From assembly GCF_016908555.1 (NCBI RefSeq), contig NZ_JAFBEE010000014.1, positions 19,082-83,081 on the forward strand: a DNA stretch of 64,000 nt. The letters run 5' to 3'. Source of the DNA: Alkaliphilus hydrothermalis (lineage in GTDB: Bacteria > Bacillota > Clostridia > Peptostreptococcales > Natronincolaceae). A program made the translations under genes and the position numbers. Each line of letters opens with the position of its first letter. The stretch's first letter is position 1. The notes beneath the pieces were generated by a model. The model was not told where the DNA came from. It worked only from the letters and a program-made list of their open reading frames with translations, and made no database searches. Below, one piece after another: positions 54,158 through 63,446 of this stretch.

Positions 54158-54166
54158 TTATCCACA
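54158..54166 (+). promoter_or_regulatory. DnaA box between the dnaN ribosome-binding site and start codon
   Basis: TTATCCACA overlaps the end of AAAGGAGGTT and directly precedes the dnaN ATG at 54167. It thus occupies the spacer of the translation start, where bound DnaA could also block transcription. Confidence 0.75.
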
Positions 54167-55267
54167 ATGCACTTTTCATGTCCTCAAAAAAATCTACTAA
54201 ATAGTATTTCCATTGTACAAAAATCTGTTTCTTCTAAAACAACTCTAACTATACTAAAGGGGATTTATTTAGAAGCTAAGATGGGTCAATTAAAACTAGT
54301 AGGAACTGACTTAGAGATTGGGATAGAAAATATTATTGAGGCAGACGTAAGAAAAGAAGGATCTATCGTTATTGACGCAAGACTATTTAGTGAGATTATC
54401 AGAAAACTACCCGATTCAAACGTTGAAATTAGTATAGATGAAAATAGTCAAATACTAATTAAGTGTGAACATACAGAAATTAATATCTTAAGTCAAAGTG
54501 CATCTGAATTCCCTGAGTTACCAGTAGTTGAAGAAGAACAAACCTATTTAATACCTCAGGAGATATTTAGAAATATGATTCGTCAAACTGTATTTGCAAC
54601 ATCTCAAGACGAGTCTAGACCAATACTAACTGGAGTATTAGTTGAAATCGAAGAATCAATCTTAAATATGGTGGCATTAGATGGATATAGATTAGCTTTA
54701 AGAAGAGGAAGCATTAATGCAGTAGATAATTACAAAGTTGTCATTCCAGCTAAAACATTGAACGAAATCAGTAGAATTATGAATATGGATGAAGATGAGC
54801 CTATTAAAGTATCACTAACAGAAAATCATGGATTATTCACTATAGGCAATACTAAGTTAATATCAAGATTGCTTGAGGGGGAATTCATTAATTATAATCA
54901 GATTCTTCCTAAGGAATATAAATCAAGGGTGAAGATTAATACTAAGAATTTATTAAACAGTATAGAGAGAGCTTCTTTATTAGGTAGAGAGGGTAAGAGT
55001 AATCTAGTTAAATTTACAATTAAAGACGACAAAATGATTATTACGTCCAACTCCGAACTAGGAAAAGTATATGAAGAGATACCAATACAATTGGAAGGTA
55101 ATGATTTAGAAATCGCCTTTAATTCAAAATACTTTATAGAAGCTTTAAAGGTAATTGAAGATGAGGAAATATTCATTACTTTAACGACAGGAGTAAGCCC
55201 AGGAATTATAAGACCTGTAGATAACGACAACTATGTATACTTAGTTCTTCCTGTGAGATTACACTAG
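54167..55267 (+). CDS. dnaN: DNA polymerase III beta sliding clamp
   Basis: Ring-shaped processivity clamp of 366 aa with three similar domains: about 1-120, 125-245 (FATSQDESRPILTGVLVEI; MVALDGYRLALRRG) and 250-366, ending DNDNYVYLVLPVRL. Full length. The SD AAAGGAGG is separated from the ATG by a DnaA box. A terminator follows, so dnaN ends its unit before the yaaA-recF genes. Confidence 0.97.
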   Translation: MHFSCPQKNLLNSISIVQKSVSSKTTLTILKGIYLEAKMGQLKLVGTDLEIGIENIIEADVRKEGSIVIDARLFSEIIRKLPDSNVEISIDENSQILIKCEHTEINILSQSASEFPELPVVEEEQTYLIPQEIFRNMIRQTVFATSQDESRPILTGVLVEIEESILNMVALDGYRLALRRGSINAVDNYKVVIPAKTLNEISRIMNMDEDEPIKVSLTENHGLFTIGNTKLISRLLEGEFINYNQILPKEYKSRVKINTKNLLNSIERASLLGREGKSNLVKFTIKDDKMIITSNSELGKVYEEIPIQLEGNDLEIAFNSKYFIEALKVIEDEEIFITLTTGVSPGIIRPVDNDNYVYLVLPVRLH

Positions 55268-55273
55268 TTAATT

Positions 55274-55302
55274 TAACCCAGCAAATGCTGGGTTTATATT
55301 TT
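55274..55302 (+). terminator. Terminator after dnaN
   Basis: AACCCAGC and GCTGGGTT form an 8-bp stem with an AAAT loop, followed by TATATTTTT. Confidence 0.8.
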
Positions 55303-55390
55303 TATCATAAAAATACTACATAATCATAATTAATAATAGTCAAACAACAGTTAATAATACTAAATACACATTTAAAAAGGAGGATTCCAG

Positions 55391-55600
55391 ATGGCTATAA
55401 AAATCAAAATAGAAAATGAATACATTAAACTAGACTCTTTACTAAAATTTAGCAACGCAGTAGGCAGTGGTGGAGAAGCTAAATTAATGATCCTAAGTGG
55501 AGAGGTTAAAGTAAATGGAGTTATTACGACCCAGAGGGGAAAAAAAATTAGACAAGGTGATATTGTAAAGTTTGGTGATATTGAAATCAAAGTCGAGTAA
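55391..55600 (+). CDS. yaaA: S4 domain protein YaaA
   Basis: A 69-aa RNA-binding S4-like domain between dnaN and recF, the standard location. EYIKLDSLLKFSNAVGSGGEAKLMILSGEVKVNGVITTQRGKKIR contains the conserved S4 pattern, split here after 20 residues: LDSLLKFSNAVGSGGEAKLM and GEVKVNGVITTQRGKKIR. The role is probably in ribosome or RNA handling; not proven here. AAAGGAGG precedes the ATG. Confidence 0.92.
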   Translation: MAIKIKIENEYIKLDSLLKFSNAVGSGGEAKLMILSGEVKVNGVITTQRGKKIRQGDIVKFGDIEIKVE

Positions 55601-55633
55601 AATTGTTTTAGGTTACTATAGGGGGATGAAAGC

Positions 55634-56740
55634 ATGTTTATTGAAGAAGTTAAAGCAGTTAACTTTAGGAACTATCAAGAATTATATTTACAACTTCATC
55701 CTAGATTAAATATATTTGTAGGAGAAAATGCTCAAGGGAAAACCAATATTATTGAGATGCTATACCTGTCCGCTATGGGGAAATCATTTAGAACAAACAA
55801 GGATCAAGAATTAATTAAATTCGGTAAGAATCAGGCCTATACCAAAGTTAATGTTAAAAGATTATCTGGAGAGACATTAATAGAAGTTAGACTAGATACT
55901 ACCCAGAAGAAAAAGTTAAAGGTAAATCAGATTCCTTTGACAAAGTTAGGCGAATTGTTAGGAAATTTGAATGTTGTCATTTTTGCACCTGATGATTTAA
56001 AAATTGTCAAAGGTGGACCAGGAGAGCGGAGGAGATTTATAGACAATGAAATTTGCCAAATATATCCTAAATATTATTACACGCTAAATCAGTACAATAG
56101 GATATTACAACAGAGGAATAAATTGCTAAAGGAAAGCAGAGGTAGAAAAATAGACCTTGAAATCTGGAATCAACAATTGGCGGAGGCAGGGGCAACAATT
56201 ATTACATACCGAAAGAAATTCATAAAAAGAATGGGTATATTAGCAAAATTAATGCACCGAAAGATAACAGAAGAAGTTGAAACCCTTGAAATACAATATG
56301 ATAGCAATGTACCCTTTAAAGAAAAAGATGAATTTAAAGAAATTGTAGATACATTTCTAAAAAAGATCGGTGAAAATAGCAGTATGGAGTATCGAAGAGG
56401 ATTAACATTAGTGGGCCCCCATAGGGATGAACTTGTTTTTAAGGTAAACAACATTGATGTGAAAAACTACGGGTCACAAGGGCAACAGAGGACAGCGGCC
56501 CTATCCGTAAAATTAGCAGAGCTAGAGCTGATTAAAGGTGAAGTAGGGGAATATCCTGTACTATTACTGGATGATGTTATGAGTGAGCTTGATATCAAGA
56601 GGCAAAATTACCTCATCAATAATCTAAAAAATGTCCAGACCTTCATAACCACGACAATGATTAGTCAGTTAAATACAGCCAATACAGAAAATAGAAGAGT
56701 ATTTTATGTTTCCCAAGGCGAAGTAAGAAAATGTGACTAA
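55634..56740 (+). CDS. recF: DNA replication and repair protein RecF
   Basis: SMC-like ATPase of 368 aa in gap repair, working with RecR. Walker A FVGENAQGKTNIIEMLYLSA (about 29-48), ABC signature GSQGQQRTAALSVKLAELEL and Walker B VLLLDDVMSELD are present. Full length. It starts 33 nt after yaaA with GGGGG before the ATG, so it is probably in the same transcript. Confidence 0.97.
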   Translation: MFIEEVKAVNFRNYQELYLQLHPRLNIFVGENAQGKTNIIEMLYLSAMGKSFRTNKDQELIKFGKNQAYTKVNVKRLSGETLIEVRLDTTQKKKLKVNQIPLTKLGELLGNLNVVIFAPDDLKIVKGGPGERRRFIDNEICQIYPKYYYTLNQYNRILQQRNKLLKESRGRKIDLEIWNQQLAEAGATIITYRKKFIKRMGILAKLMHRKITEEVETLEIQYDSNVPFKEKDEFKEIVDTFLKKIGENSSMEYRRGLTLVGPHRDELVFKVNNIDVKNYGSQGQQRTAALSVKLAELELIKGEVGEYPVLLLDDVMSELDIKRQNYLINNLKNVQTFITTTMISQLNTANTENRRVFYVSQGEVRKCD

Positions 56741-56827
56741 TTTATAAAAAAAAGCAATAACTGCCTTTTATTCATGTAAAATTAAGGTTATAATATAGGA
56801 ATGGAAAAAACAATAGAGGTGATTGTA

Positions 56828-57127
56828 ATGTTTCTTCATATAGGAGGAGAGGTTGTTGTCCCATTAAAGGACGTTATTGCTATTTTTGATATTCAATCTA
56901 CTATGAAATCAAAGTATAGCCAGAACTTTTTAGAGGTATGTAAAGAAGAAGGGTTTATACAAGAGATTCTTCAAGAAGAACCTAGATCCTTTGTTATTAC
57001 TGAAAGAGTAGAAAAATCAGTTAAGAACGGGAAAAAAAGCAGGAAAACAATTGTCTACTACTCTCCTATTTCAGCATTAACCTTACAAAAAAGAGCGGGC
57101 TTTATAGATGATATAGAAAAATACTAA
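56828..57127 (+). CDS. remB: RemB/YaaB (DUF370) regulator
   Basis: A 99-aa protein in the YaaB position between recF and gyrB. MFLHIGGEVVVPLKDVIAIFDI is the DUF370 start. In Bacillus RemB contributes to matrix gene expression together with RemA. The ATG at 56828 follows AGAGGTGAT. A TATAAT at 56789-56794 could be its promoter. An inverted repeat (AATCTGCTA/TAGCAGATT) begins at the stop codon. Confidence 0.88.
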   Translation: MFLHIGGEVVVPLKDVIAIFDIQSTMKSKYSQNFLEVCKEEGFIQEILQEEPRSFVITERVEKSVKNGKKSRKTIVYYSPISALTLQKRAGFIDDIEKY

Positions 57128-57155
57128 TCTGCTATGGATTCTTTAGCAGATTATT
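57125..57155 (+). terminator. Possible terminator or attenuator between remB and gyrB
   Basis: AATCTGCTA and TAGCAGATT form a 9-bp stem overlapping the remB stop, followed by ATTTG; the T-run is weak. Confidence 0.4.
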
Positions 57156-57208
57156 TGCGTAGAATTAAAAATCTTATAGGAACTTAAGTGTCAGTAGGAG
57201 GTAGTAAC

Positions 57209-59122
57209 ATGGAAAACAATATACAAGAGTACGGAGCCCAGCAGATCCAAGTTCTAGAAGGTCTTGAACCCGTTAGAAAAAGACCTGGCATGTACATCGG
57301 ATCAACAGGACCTAAAGGGTTACACCATTTAGTCTATGAGGTGGTTGATAATAGTATTGATGAAGCCTTGGCTGGTTATTGTGATGAAATTACTGTCACT
57401 ATTCTCAAGGATAATGCAATTAGAGTAGTGGATAATGGGAGGGGAATACCCGTAGATATCCATCCCAAGACGGGTAAATCAACATTGGAAACCGTACTTA
57501 CTGTTCTTCACGCCGGTGGAAAGTTTGGTGGAGGAGGATACAAAGTGTCCGGTGGACTTCATGGAGTAGGGGTTTCCGTAGTTAATGCATTATCTGAATA
57601 CGTTGAAGTGGAAATTAAAAAGGATGGAAAGTTATATCAACAGCGATATGAAAGAGGAAATCCTTTATCAGACGTTCAGATAGTGGGAGAAACAGAGGGA
57701 ACAGGTACGACTGTGTCATTTAAGCCTGATGCTGAGATTTTTGAAGAGACAGAATACAAATATGAGACGCTAGAATATAGATTAAGAGAACTAGCTTTTC
57801 TTAATAAAGGGATTAAGATAATCCTTATTGATGAGAGACAGGAAGAAGAGAAAAAGAATATATTTCACTATGATGGTGGAATTATTGAATTCGTAAAGCA
57901 TCTTAATAAAAATAGAGAAGCAGTTCATGATAAGGTTGTTTACTTTGAAAAAGAAAAGGATGAATCTGTAGTAGAAATTGCAATGCAATATACTGAATCC
58001 TATACAGAAAATATCTTTAGCTTTGCAAACAATATCAATACACAAGAAGGTGGAACTCATTTAATCGGCTTTAAGTCTGCTTTAACAAGAGTGGTAAATG
58101 ATTATGCTAGAAAAATTGGCGCTTTAAAGGAAAAAGATGCAAATTTACTTGGAGAAGATATTAGAGAAGGATTAACAGCAGTTGTTTCTATAAAATTAAC
58201 CGATCCACAATTTGAGGGACAAACTAAGACTAAACTAGGAAATAGTGAGGTTCGTGGGGTTGTTGAGACCATCACTAATGAAAATTTAGAGGCTTTTCTT
58301 GAAGAAAACCCAAGTGAAGCAAAATTAATTGTGGACAAGGCCCTAAAGGCTCAAAGAGCAAGGGAAGCTGCAAAAAAAGCTAGAGAACTTACCCGAAGAA
58401 AAGGTGTTTTAGAAAACACAGCATTACCTGGGAAATTAGCCGATTGCTCTGAAAAAGACCCAGCTCTTAGTGAGATATATTTAGTAGAGGGTGATTCAGC
58501 TGGTGGTAGTGCTAAACAAGGAAGAGATCGTGCTACTCAAGCGATTCTTCCTTTAAGAGGAAAGATACTAAATGTTGAAAAGGCTCGATTAGATAAGATA
58601 TTAAACTATAATGAAATAAGGTCTATGATTACAGCCTTTGGGACTGGTATAGGAGCAGACTTTAATATTGAAAAACTAAGGTATCACAAGATTATTATTA
58701 TGACGGATGCCGACGTAGATGGTGCTCATATACGTACCTTACTACTGACCTTCTTCTTCAGGTATATGAAGCCCTTAATAGAATTAGGACATATTTACGC
58801 TGCTCAACCACCTTTATATAAAGTTAAGAAAGGTAAAACAGAGCATTATGCCTATTCAGATAAAGAACTAAATAAAATACTTGATGACCTAGGTAGAGAA
58901 ACAAAAGCTGATATTCAAAGATATAAAGGTCTAGGAGAAATGAATCCAGAGCAACTTTGGGATACAACTATGGACCCATCAACTAGAACATTACTACAAA
59001 TAACGATTGATGACGCCGCTAAAGCTGATGAAATATTCATAACTCTAATGGGAGAAAAGGTAGAACCTCGAAGAGAATTTATTGAAAGTAACGCTAAATA
59101 TGTTAAATATTTGGATGTATAG
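57209..59122 (+). CDS. gyrB: DNA gyrase subunit B
   Basis: ATPase subunit of gyrase, 637 aa. GHKL domain: VRKRPGMYIGSTGPKGLHHL, DNGRGIPVDIHPKTG and GLHGVGVSVVNALS. The Toprim domain has EGDSAGGSAKQGRDR, LPLRGKILNVEKA and the metal-binding DADVDGAHI; the tail is KYVKYLDV. Full length. The ATG at 57209 follows AGGAGG; a GTG seven codons upstream overlaps this site. 19 nt before gyrA. Confidence 0.98.
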   Translation: MENNIQEYGAQQIQVLEGLEPVRKRPGMYIGSTGPKGLHHLVYEVVDNSIDEALAGYCDEITVTILKDNAIRVVDNGRGIPVDIHPKTGKSTLETVLTVLHAGGKFGGGGYKVSGGLHGVGVSVVNALSEYVEVEIKKDGKLYQQRYERGNPLSDVQIVGETEGTGTTVSFKPDAEIFEETEYKYETLEYRLRELAFLNKGIKIILIDERQEEEKKNIFHYDGGIIEFVKHLNKNREAVHDKVVYFEKEKDESVVEIAMQYTESYTENIFSFANNINTQEGGTHLIGFKSALTRVVNDYARKIGALKEKDANLLGEDIREGLTAVVSIKLTDPQFEGQTKTKLGNSEVRGVVETITNENLEAFLEENPSEAKLIVDKALKAQRAREAAKKARELTRRKGVLENTALPGKLADCSEKDPALSEIYLVEGDSAGGSAKQGRDRATQAILPLRGKILNVEKARLDKILNYNEIRSMITAFGTGIGADFNIEKLRYHKIIIMTDADVDGAHIRTLLLTFFFRYMKPLIELGHIYAAQPPLYKVKKGKTEHYAYSDKELNKILDDLGRETKADIQRYKGLGEMNPEQLWDTTMDPSTRTLLQITIDDAAKADEIFITLMGEKVEPRREFIESNAKYVKYLDV

Positions 59123-59141
59123 ATAGGGGGATAAGAATATA

Positions 59142-61583
59142 ATGGAAAATACTAGTAAAATTGTCCCTATAGGTATAGAAGATGAAATGCAGAAATCCTA
59201 TATAGATTATGCCATGAGTGTAATCGTAGGGCGGGCATTGCCTGATGTAAGAGATGGATTAAAACCAGTTCATAGAAGAATATTGTATGCAATGAGTGAA
59301 TTAGGGGTAACACCTGATAAACCCCACAGAAAATCTGCTCGTATTGTTGGGGACGTATTAGGTAAGTATCATCCCCATGGAGACTCCGCTGTGTATGATG
59401 CTATGGTAAGAATGGCACAGGATTTCTCTACAAGATACCTTTTAGTGGATGGACATGGGAATTTCGGTTCAGTTGATGGTGATAGTGCTGCAGCAATGCG
59501 TTATACCGAAGCTCGGTTAACAAAAATATCAATGGAAATGATCAGAGATATTCAAAAAGAGACTGTTGATTATACATCAAACTTTGATGATACCTTGAAG
59601 GAACCTAGTGTTCTTCCAAGTAGATTTCCTAATTTATTAGTTAATGGTTCTAATGGTATTGCCGTGGGGATGGCTACTTCGATTCCTCCCCATAACCTAA
59701 GAGAGGTAATAGATGGTGTCATTCAAATAATCGATGAGCCAGAATCAGATGTTGAGGAATTGATTAAGCATATAAAAGGACCTGACTTTCCTACTGGTGC
59801 ATATATAATGGGTAAGGAAGCTATTAAAGATGCTTATAGAACAGGAAGAGGAAAAGTTAAAGTAAGAGCAGTTGCTGATATTGAAGAATTAAAAAATAAT
59901 CGACAACAGATTGTAGTAACTGAAATCCCTTATCAAGTAAATAAAGCAAAACTAATAGAGAAAATAGCAGAATTAGTTAGGGATAAGAAAATAGATGGTA
60001 TTTCTGACTTACGGGACGAGAGTGATCGTAATGGTATGAGGATTGTTATAGAGCTTAAGAGAGATGCCAACTCAAATATTGTTCTAAATAAGCTGTACAA
60101 GCATACTCAAATGGAAGACACCTTCAGTATTATCATGATCGCTTTAGTAGAGGGACAACCTAGAGTGTTGAACCTAAAAGAAGTTCTTAGTCACTATGTA
60201 GAACATCAAAAAGAGATTATTACAAGAAGAACTCAGTTTGACTTACGTAAAGCTGAAGAGAAAGCCCATATATTAGAAGGATTAAAAATAGCATTAGATC
60301 ATATTGATGAAGTAATCGCTTTAATTAGAGGGTCTGAGAACGCACAGATTGCAAAAGCAGGTTTAGTTGAAAAATTCCACTTATCTGAACGACAAGCTCA
60401 AGCAATACTAGACATGAGGTTACAAAGGTTAACAGGATTAGAACGGGATAAGATTGAAGCCGAATATCAAGAACTGTTACAGTTAATCAATGAGTTAAAA
60501 GAAATACTTGCTAATGAAACATTAGTTCTTAATATCATAAAAGAAGAGCTGATAGAAATCAAAGAGAAATATGGTGATGACCGCAGAACAGAGATTAAGT
60601 TTGATGAAGGAGAAATCAACATTGAAGACTTAATTGATGAAGAGGATGTTGTAATAACCTTAACTCACTTTGGATATGTAAAAAGATTACCACTGGATAC
60701 CTATAAGAGTCAGCGTAGGGGTGGAAAAGGAATAGCTGGTCTTACAACGAGAGAGGAAGACTTTGTGGAGACTTTAGTGATTACATGTAGCTTAGACTAT
60801 TTACTCTTCTTTACTAATAAAGGTAAAGTATACAAGTTAAACGCATATGAAGTTCCTGAAGCTAAGCGACAAGCAAAAGGAACTGCCATTGTTAATTTAA
60901 TTCAATTGACTCCTAATGAGAAGATTGCAGCCATTATTCCAATGAGTAAAACAGCTGAACAACAGTATTTAGTAATGGCTACAAAAATGGGAATTATCAA
61001 AAAAACACAGTTAAGTCAGTTTGAAAATACAAGAAAAACAGGACTAATAGCTATCAATATCAGAGAAGAAGATGAATTGATTAGCGTAAGGCCTACAGAT
61101 GAAGGTCAAGAAATTATCTTTGTAACAGCCAAAGGAATGGCGATTCAATTCAATGAAAATGAAGTTAGGGATATGGGTCGCTCTGCTATGGGAGTAAAAG
61201 GAATAAATCTATCAAAAAATGATGTGGTTGTAGCTATGGAAATAGCAGATGAAACAAAAGATCTAATGGTAGTTAGTGAAAAAGGCTTTGGAAAACGTAC
61301 AGAAATAAAAGAATACCGTGTCCAATCTAGAGGGGGCAAGGGTGTTAAAACATATAACGTCAATAGTAAATCTGGTGCACTAGTGGGAGCTAAAATTGTG
61401 AGTGACGACGAGGATATACTATTAATTAATAATGATGGAACCGTTATACGCTTAAATGTAAAGGACATATCAAGAATGGGTAGAAATACAAAGGGAGTTA
61501 CCTTAATGAAAACCCATGATGAACAAAAAATAGTTTCAGTAGCCTTGATTGGTCATCAGGAAGAAGAAGAGGAAGAAGATTAA
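59142..61583 (+). CDS. gyrA: DNA gyrase subunit A
   Basis: Cleavage subunit of gyrase, 813 aa. The active tyrosine lies in AAMRYTEARL. The quinolone region reads HGDSAVYDAMVRMAQ, with the Ser and Asp found in sensitive enzymes. The C-terminal pinwheel contains the GyrA-box QRRGGKG, and an acidic tail (QEEEEEED) ends the protein. GGGGGATAAGAAT precedes the ATG. Forms the gyrBA operon. Confidence 0.98.
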   Translation: MENTSKIVPIGIEDEMQKSYIDYAMSVIVGRALPDVRDGLKPVHRRILYAMSELGVTPDKPHRKSARIVGDVLGKYHPHGDSAVYDAMVRMAQDFSTRYLLVDGHGNFGSVDGDSAAAMRYTEARLTKISMEMIRDIQKETVDYTSNFDDTLKEPSVLPSRFPNLLVNGSNGIAVGMATSIPPHNLREVIDGVIQIIDEPESDVEELIKHIKGPDFPTGAYIMGKEAIKDAYRTGRGKVKVRAVADIEELKNNRQQIVVTEIPYQVNKAKLIEKIAELVRDKKIDGISDLRDESDRNGMRIVIELKRDANSNIVLNKLYKHTQMEDTFSIIMIALVEGQPRVLNLKEVLSHYVEHQKEIITRRTQFDLRKAEEKAHILEGLKIALDHIDEVIALIRGSENAQIAKAGLVEKFHLSERQAQAILDMRLQRLTGLERDKIEAEYQELLQLINELKEILANETLVLNIIKEELIEIKEKYGDDRRTEIKFDEGEINIEDLIDEEDVVITLTHFGYVKRLPLDTYKSQRRGGKGIAGLTTREEDFVETLVITCSLDYLLFFTNKGKVYKLNAYEVPEAKRQAKGTAIVNLIQLTPNEKIAAIIPMSKTAEQQYLVMATKMGIIKKTQLSQFENTRKTGLIAINIREEDELISVRPTDEGQEIIFVTAKGMAIQFNENEVRDMGRSAMGVKGINLSKNDVVVAMEIADETKDLMVVSEKGFGKRTEIKEYRVQSRGGKGVKTYNVNSKSGALVGAKIVSDDEDILLINNDGTVIRLNVKDISRMGRNTKGVTLMKTHDEQKIVSVALIGHQEEEEEED

Positions 61584-61631
61584 TATTGTTAGAATTGACA
61601 AGCGACTTGAATAGTAGAAGTATTACACATA

Positions 61632-61678
61632 AGGAAAACAAAAGCTCAAAGATTGTACTTTTGTTTTCCTTTTCTTTA
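61632..61678 (+). terminator. Terminator after gyrA
   Basis: GGAAAACAAAAG and CTTTTGTTTTCC form a 12-bp perfect stem with a 14-nt loop, followed by TTTTCTTT. Confidence 0.85.
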
Positions 61679-61724
61679 GAAATGATTAGGACACCAATGG
61701 AATAAAAGTCTATGCAAATTAAAT

Positions 61725-61749
61725 GTTTAGTACTGGACTTTTAGGGTAA
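61725..61749 (+). promoter_or_regulatory. Sigma-B-type promoter of rsbV-rsbW-sigB
   Basis: GTTTAG, 13-nt spacer, GGGTAA matches the sigma-B consensus GTTTAA-N12-14-GGGTAT. It lies about 40 bp before rsbV, so the sigma factor could activate its own operon. Confidence 0.6.
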
Positions 61750-61787
61750 AATTTATTTATAGAGTGCTCGGAGGGGGGTTATTTTTT

Positions 61788-62105
61788 ATGTCATTGAAGA
61801 TTATTAAGAACTATGATGAAGAACAAAACCAATGGAAAATTGACTTGATAGGTGAAGTTGACATATATACTGCAGGTCAACTAAAGGAAGCATTTATCAA
61901 GATTATTGAAGAAAGAAAAGAAAGTATTAAAATTAATGCAGAAGGGTTAGAGTATATTGATAGTACTGGATTAGGGGTACTAATAGGGGCATTAAAAAGA
62001 TTGAAGCAAGAAAACAAAGATATTATTATTTACAATGTTAAGGCAAGTATAAAGAAATTGTTAAACATTACAGGGCTAGATAAAATCTTTATTATTGAGG
62101 GGTGA
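61788..62105 (+). CDS. rsbV: Anti-anti-sigma factor (RsbV-like STAS protein)
   Basis: A 105-aa STAS domain protein. LIGEVDIYTAGQLKEAFIKII and YIDSTGLGVLIGALKRLKQ carry the conserved Asp-Ser-Thr phosphorylation site. When unphosphorylated it would bind the anti-sigma kinase and free the sigma factor. The ATG at 61788 follows GGAGGGGGG. First gene of a three-gene operon with overlapping or touching ends. An SpoIIAA identity is possible, but the position between gyrA and rRNA and the sigma-B promoter favour RsbV. Confidence 0.88.
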   Translation: MSLKIIKNYDEEQNQWKIDLIGEVDIYTAGQLKEAFIKIIEERKESIKINAEGLEYIDSTGLGVLIGALKRLKQENKDIIIYNVKASIKKLLNITGLDKIFIIEG

Positions 62106-62143
62106 GTTTTAAAATGATAGGGAATGTAAAGGAGAAAGCCAAT

Positions 62144-62575
62144 ATGAATAAAACGAATTCTGATCAAATTCAATTATCTATTCCTAACAAACCTGAATAC
62201 GTTAGCGTAGCAAGATTGACTGTAACTGCAATAGCCAACCGTATGGGCTTTGATATAGAGGGGATAGAAGATATTAAGGTTGCAATAGCAGAAGCATGCA
62301 CAAACGCAATAACACATGGTAAAAACGAAAATGATAATTTTTCTGTTAATTTTATAATGGATGAAGAAAAGCTTACTATAACCGTTTGTGATCATGGTAT
62401 GGGATGTATTGTGAACAACATTAAAAAACCTGATTTTAATCATTTGAATCAGGAGAAAGAAGGAGGGTTAGGGATTTTTATTATACGATCATTAATGGAT
62501 GACGTTCAAATTACTTCGAATCATGGTATTGGAACTACTATTACGATGACAAAGTATATGGGGGATGGTTACTAA
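62144..62575 (+). CDS. rsbW: Anti-sigma factor and serine kinase (RsbW-like)
   Basis: GHKL-type kinase of 143 aa. IPNKPEYVSVARLTVTAIAN matches the RsbW start; VAIAEACTNAITHGK is the N box, VCDHGMGC the G1 box and GGLGIFIIRSLMDDV the G2 box. It binds the sigma factor and phosphorylates RsbV. The ATG at 62144 behind AAAGGAG matches RsbW N-termini. A GTG at 62102 overlapping the rsbV stop would add 14 residues. Confidence 0.88.
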   Translation: MNKTNSDQIQLSIPNKPEYVSVARLTVTAIANRMGFDIEGIEDIKVAIAEACTNAITHGKNENDNFSVNFIMDEEKLTITVCDHGMGCIVNNIKKPDFNHLNQEKEGGLGIFIIRSLMDDVQITSNHGIGTTITMTKYMGDGY

Positions 62576-63366
62576 TGAAAAATGTAGCAAAGGCTACTAA
62601 ATATAGAACAATACAATCCCTTAATAATAAGAGTGAAAAGGAATTATTTCATGATTATGCAATTAATAAAGATTTAGCCATTAGAAATGAATTAGTCAAT
62701 AGACATCTTTATATTGCTGAAATACTATCCAAAAAATTTGTTAATAAAGGAATTGATTATGAAGATATTTATCAAGTAGCTTCAGTAGGTTTAATCTATG
62801 CCATAGAAAGATTTGACTTAAGTAAAGGCTTTGAGTTTTCTAGTTTTGCTACCCCTACGATAATAGGTGAAATCAAAAAACACTTTAGAGATAAAGGGTG
62901 GTCTATTAGAGTACCAAGAAGAATTCAAGAGCTATCCAAAAAAATAAACGGAGCAAAAACAACGCTACATCAGAAACTTCAGAGGACACCTATGATTAGA
63001 GATATTGCTGAGTATTTAGATTGTACAGAGGAAGAAGTAATGGAAGCTATGGAAGCTAGTCAAGTATATACTCCAAAATCTTTAGATTTAACATATGATA
63101 ATGATGGAGAAGATAAAGATGTGCAGTTGATGGACTTGATTGGAGATACAGATAAAAGTTTCGATCTATTAGAAAACAGAGATTTTTTAGAGAAAGCTAT
63201 GGAAAAATTAAACGAGGTAGAGAAAAAGGTTCTAAAGGATCGTTTCTTTGCCAGTAAAACCCAGATGCAAATAGCAGAAGAAATGAACGTCTCTCAAATG
63301 ACTGTTTCTAGAATGGAAAAGAAAATTATTGAGAAATTCAGAAAAGAATTGAATAAAAGCTTATAG
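62575..63366 (+). CDS. sigB: Sigma-B/F/G-family RNA polymerase sigma factor (SigB-like)
   Basis: A 263-aa sigma-70 group-3 factor. Region 2 has LVNRHLYIAEILSKKF and YEDIYQVASVGLIYAIERFD; region 3 has IRVPRRIQELSKKI; region 4 has TQMQIAEEMNVSQMTVSRMEKKI. The ATG overlaps the rsbW stop by one base. The operon (rsbV-rsbW-sigB) and its place between gyrA and an rRNA operon match the sigma-B locus of Clostridioides difficile. It probably governs a general stress response. SigF cannot be fully excluded by sequence alone. Confidence 0.88.
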   Translation: MKNVAKATKYRTIQSLNNKSEKELFHDYAINKDLAIRNELVNRHLYIAEILSKKFVNKGIDYEDIYQVASVGLIYAIERFDLSKGFEFSSFATPTIIGEIKKHFRDKGWSIRVPRRIQELSKKINGAKTTLHQKLQRTPMIRDIAEYLDCTEEEVMEAMEASQVYTPKSLDLTYDNDGEDKDVQLMDLIGDTDKSFDLLENRDFLEKAMEKLNEVEKKVLKDRFFASKTQMQIAEEMNVSQMTVSRMEKKIIEKFRKELNKSL

Positions 63367-63446
63367 AATGAATAAGTAAGTCTCGAGTAGCTAACATAGC
63401 TATCATAAGGAGAGGGCTCTACCACTTTCGCCCTTCGGTTCAATCA

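Larger units (their letters stand above)
53936..54166. other. oriC, right part (dnaA-dnaN gap with unwinding region)
   Basis: Left to right: DnaA boxes TGTGGATAA (54007-54015, minus) and TTATTCACA (54038-54046, plus); a GC-richer stretch (54069-54101); six DnaA-trio units (54102-54119); an AT-only run (54120-54145); and a perfect TTATCCACA (54158-54166) beside the dnaN start. This is the order of the Bacillus basal unwinding system. Confidence 0.8.

Noticed and set aside
62144..63366. Reading the three-gene operon as spoIIAA-spoIIAB-sigF
   Set aside because: Motifs alone do not separate the two, but the sigma-B-type promoter and the gyrA/rRNA location fit the sigB locus better.
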